Source: Flavobacteriales bacterium UBA2040 (GTDB lineage Bacteria > Bacteroidota > Bacteroidia > Flavobacteriales_D > Crocinitomicaceae). Taken from it: a stretch of DNA of 7,285 nucleotides. Below the pieces are notes generated by a model. The model did no database searches. It saw only the letters and a program-made list of their open reading frames with translations, and was not told where the DNA came from. Position numbers and translations under genes: made by a program. The stretch spans positions 1 to 7,285 of the forward strand of contig DDBE01000085.1 in NCBI GenBank assembly GCA_002332715.1, written 5' to 3'. Numbering within the stretch: the stretch's first letter is position 1; every line of letters begins with the position of its first letter. Shown piece after piece: positions 6,445 through 7,285 of the stretch.

Positions 6445-7189
6445 TATCCAAGCGAAGACGATTGGCCTGCAAAACCTGAAGACACCTAGGGATTACAGCG
6501 AAACGATCGACTTGAATATATTCCAAAAAGCGCAATTCACATAAACGCTCTGACAAAACGAGCATTGGTCCTGCTTCTGCTATATACAACTCTTTCAAGT
6601 TGTGCAAATCGGCAAACGTGTCTGATATTTCGGTAATGTTATTTCGGCCCAAAAACAAGAATTTAAGATTTATACATCCTCCAAAGCTTGCTGGTAAACT
6701 TTTCAAACTATTGAATTGCAATTGCAAGCTCTCCAGTTTCTTTAAATTCCCAAACGACTCAGGCAGTTCCACCAACTGATTTTGTCTAGCTCTGAAATCT
6801 TCCAAATTCGACAAATCCCCATATGACTCAGGCAGTGATTCGATTTTATTGTAGGAGATCGTTAATATTCGCAACTTCTTTAATTGAGTAATTTCTTTGG
6901 GAAGCGAAATCAATTGATTACTGGCCAAATACAACTCTTCCAAATTTTCGAGATTTGCAATTTCAGAAGGGATTTCCTTGATTTCATTGTGAAACAATCG
7001 CAAGGATTTTAGCTGGGTTTGTTCAAAAACGTACGGAGGAATTTCGGTTAACCGTTTCCGACTCAGGTCTAACACCTCCTCTTTTTCATATTTCATTTCT
7101 TTCGCTCGAATAACGAGACATCCTTGAAATAAAAAGGCAACCAAAAGGTAAAGAATGACGTTTTTTAAATGAAAGGTATTAACGTTCAT
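6434..7189 (-). CDS. Leucine-rich-repeat lipoprotein
   Basis: A 251-residue predicted lipoprotein. Residues 1-24 form a lipoprotein signal peptide (basic MNVNTFHLKN, hydrophobic VILYLLVAFLF, then QGC with C24 as lipidation site). The -3 position is Phe, so the lipobox is slightly atypical. From about residue 38 the protein is almost all leucine-rich repeats with the pattern LxxLxLxxNxLxxLPxxxxxLxx. Such solenoids bind proteins; the partner cannot be told from sequence. The final repeat loses its Asn and is followed by a cap-like segment ending RLRLDIIE. I chose ATG 7189 because it puts the signal peptide at the N-terminus; ATG 7246 in the same frame would add 19 charged residues before it. 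It may be anchored in the outer membrane or periplasm. Its stop lies inside the convergent CPBP gene. I see no clear promoter in the 96 bases upstream. Confidence 0.85.
   Translation of the reverse strand: MNVNTFHLKNVILYLLVAFLFQGCLVIRAKEMKYEKEEVLDLSRKRLTEIPPYVFEQTQLKSLRLFHNEIKEIPSEIANLENLEELYLASNQLISLPKEITQLKKLRILTISYNKIESLPESYGDLSNLEDFRARQNQLVELPESFGNLKKLESLQLQFNSLKSLPASFGGCINLKFLFLGRNNITEISDTFADLHNLKELYIAEAGPMLVLSERLCELRFLEYIQVDRFAVIPRCLQVLQANRLRLDIIE
6599..7012 (-). repeat. Six in-register 23-residue leucine-rich repeats
   Basis: Within the lipoprotein, the repeat-opening leucines fall exactly 23 residues apart, at L60, L83, L106, L129, L152 and L175, with a degenerate seventh at L198. 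This equals a 69-base period in the DNA. Most units carry the LP pair near position 14-15 and Asn near position 9. The units are diverged at the DNA level, so recent tandem duplication is not evident. Confidence 0.85.
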
Positions 7190-7285
7190 TAGGTTAATAT
7201 TGAATAAAAGTCGAGTTTCTTTTTTGCGCAGTTTGAAATCCTTCATTAACTTGGCACATAAATTGAATGTACACCTTGAAATTAA

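Overview
The window comes from an AT-rich member of the Bacteroidota, most likely Flavobacteriales. The signs are a type IX secretion (T9SS) C-terminal sorting domain with SprB-like repeats, an AMP nucleosidase of the Bacteroidota-type short family, promoter-like TAnnTTTG elements, and gene starts without Shine-Dalgarno sequences. The exact family cannot be fixed from this sequence.

Layout, left to right. 1-117 (+) may be the tail of a protein running in from outside. 147-1895 (-) is an intact secreted endonuclease/exonuclease/phosphatase-fold enzyme with two SprB-like repeats and a T9SS tail. 1943-3637 (-) looks almost gene-free if only intact reading frames are read, but it holds two adjacent, overlapping pseudogenes. 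One is an Omp85/D15-type outer-membrane beta-barrel (start 3637, end 2545). The other is a DUF547-family secreted protein (start 2558, end 1943). Both can be followed nearly end to end by switching frames past single-base indels and in-frame stops. 3739-4509 (+) is an AMP nucleosidase. It converges across a short hairpin on 4563-5843 (-), a YbdG-type mechanosensitive channel. That channel gene is divergent from 5884-6444 (+), a CPBP-family intramembrane protease, and the two share a 7-bp-arm palindrome carrying a promoter-like element on one strand and a near match on the other. The protease gene overlaps tail-to-tail with 6434-7189 (-), a leucine-rich-repeat lipoprotein.

The genes do not form one pathway. 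Intact genes are single units in alternating orientation: a secreted hydrolase, a purine-nucleotide enzyme, an osmotic-stress channel, a membrane protease and a probable envelope lipoprotein. The only operon-like pair is the decayed barrel plus DUF547 unit. I see no RNA gene, CRISPR array, insertion sequence or defence system, and no convincing new multi-gene system. The most informative content is the reconstructed pseudogene pair and the symmetric divergent promoter region.
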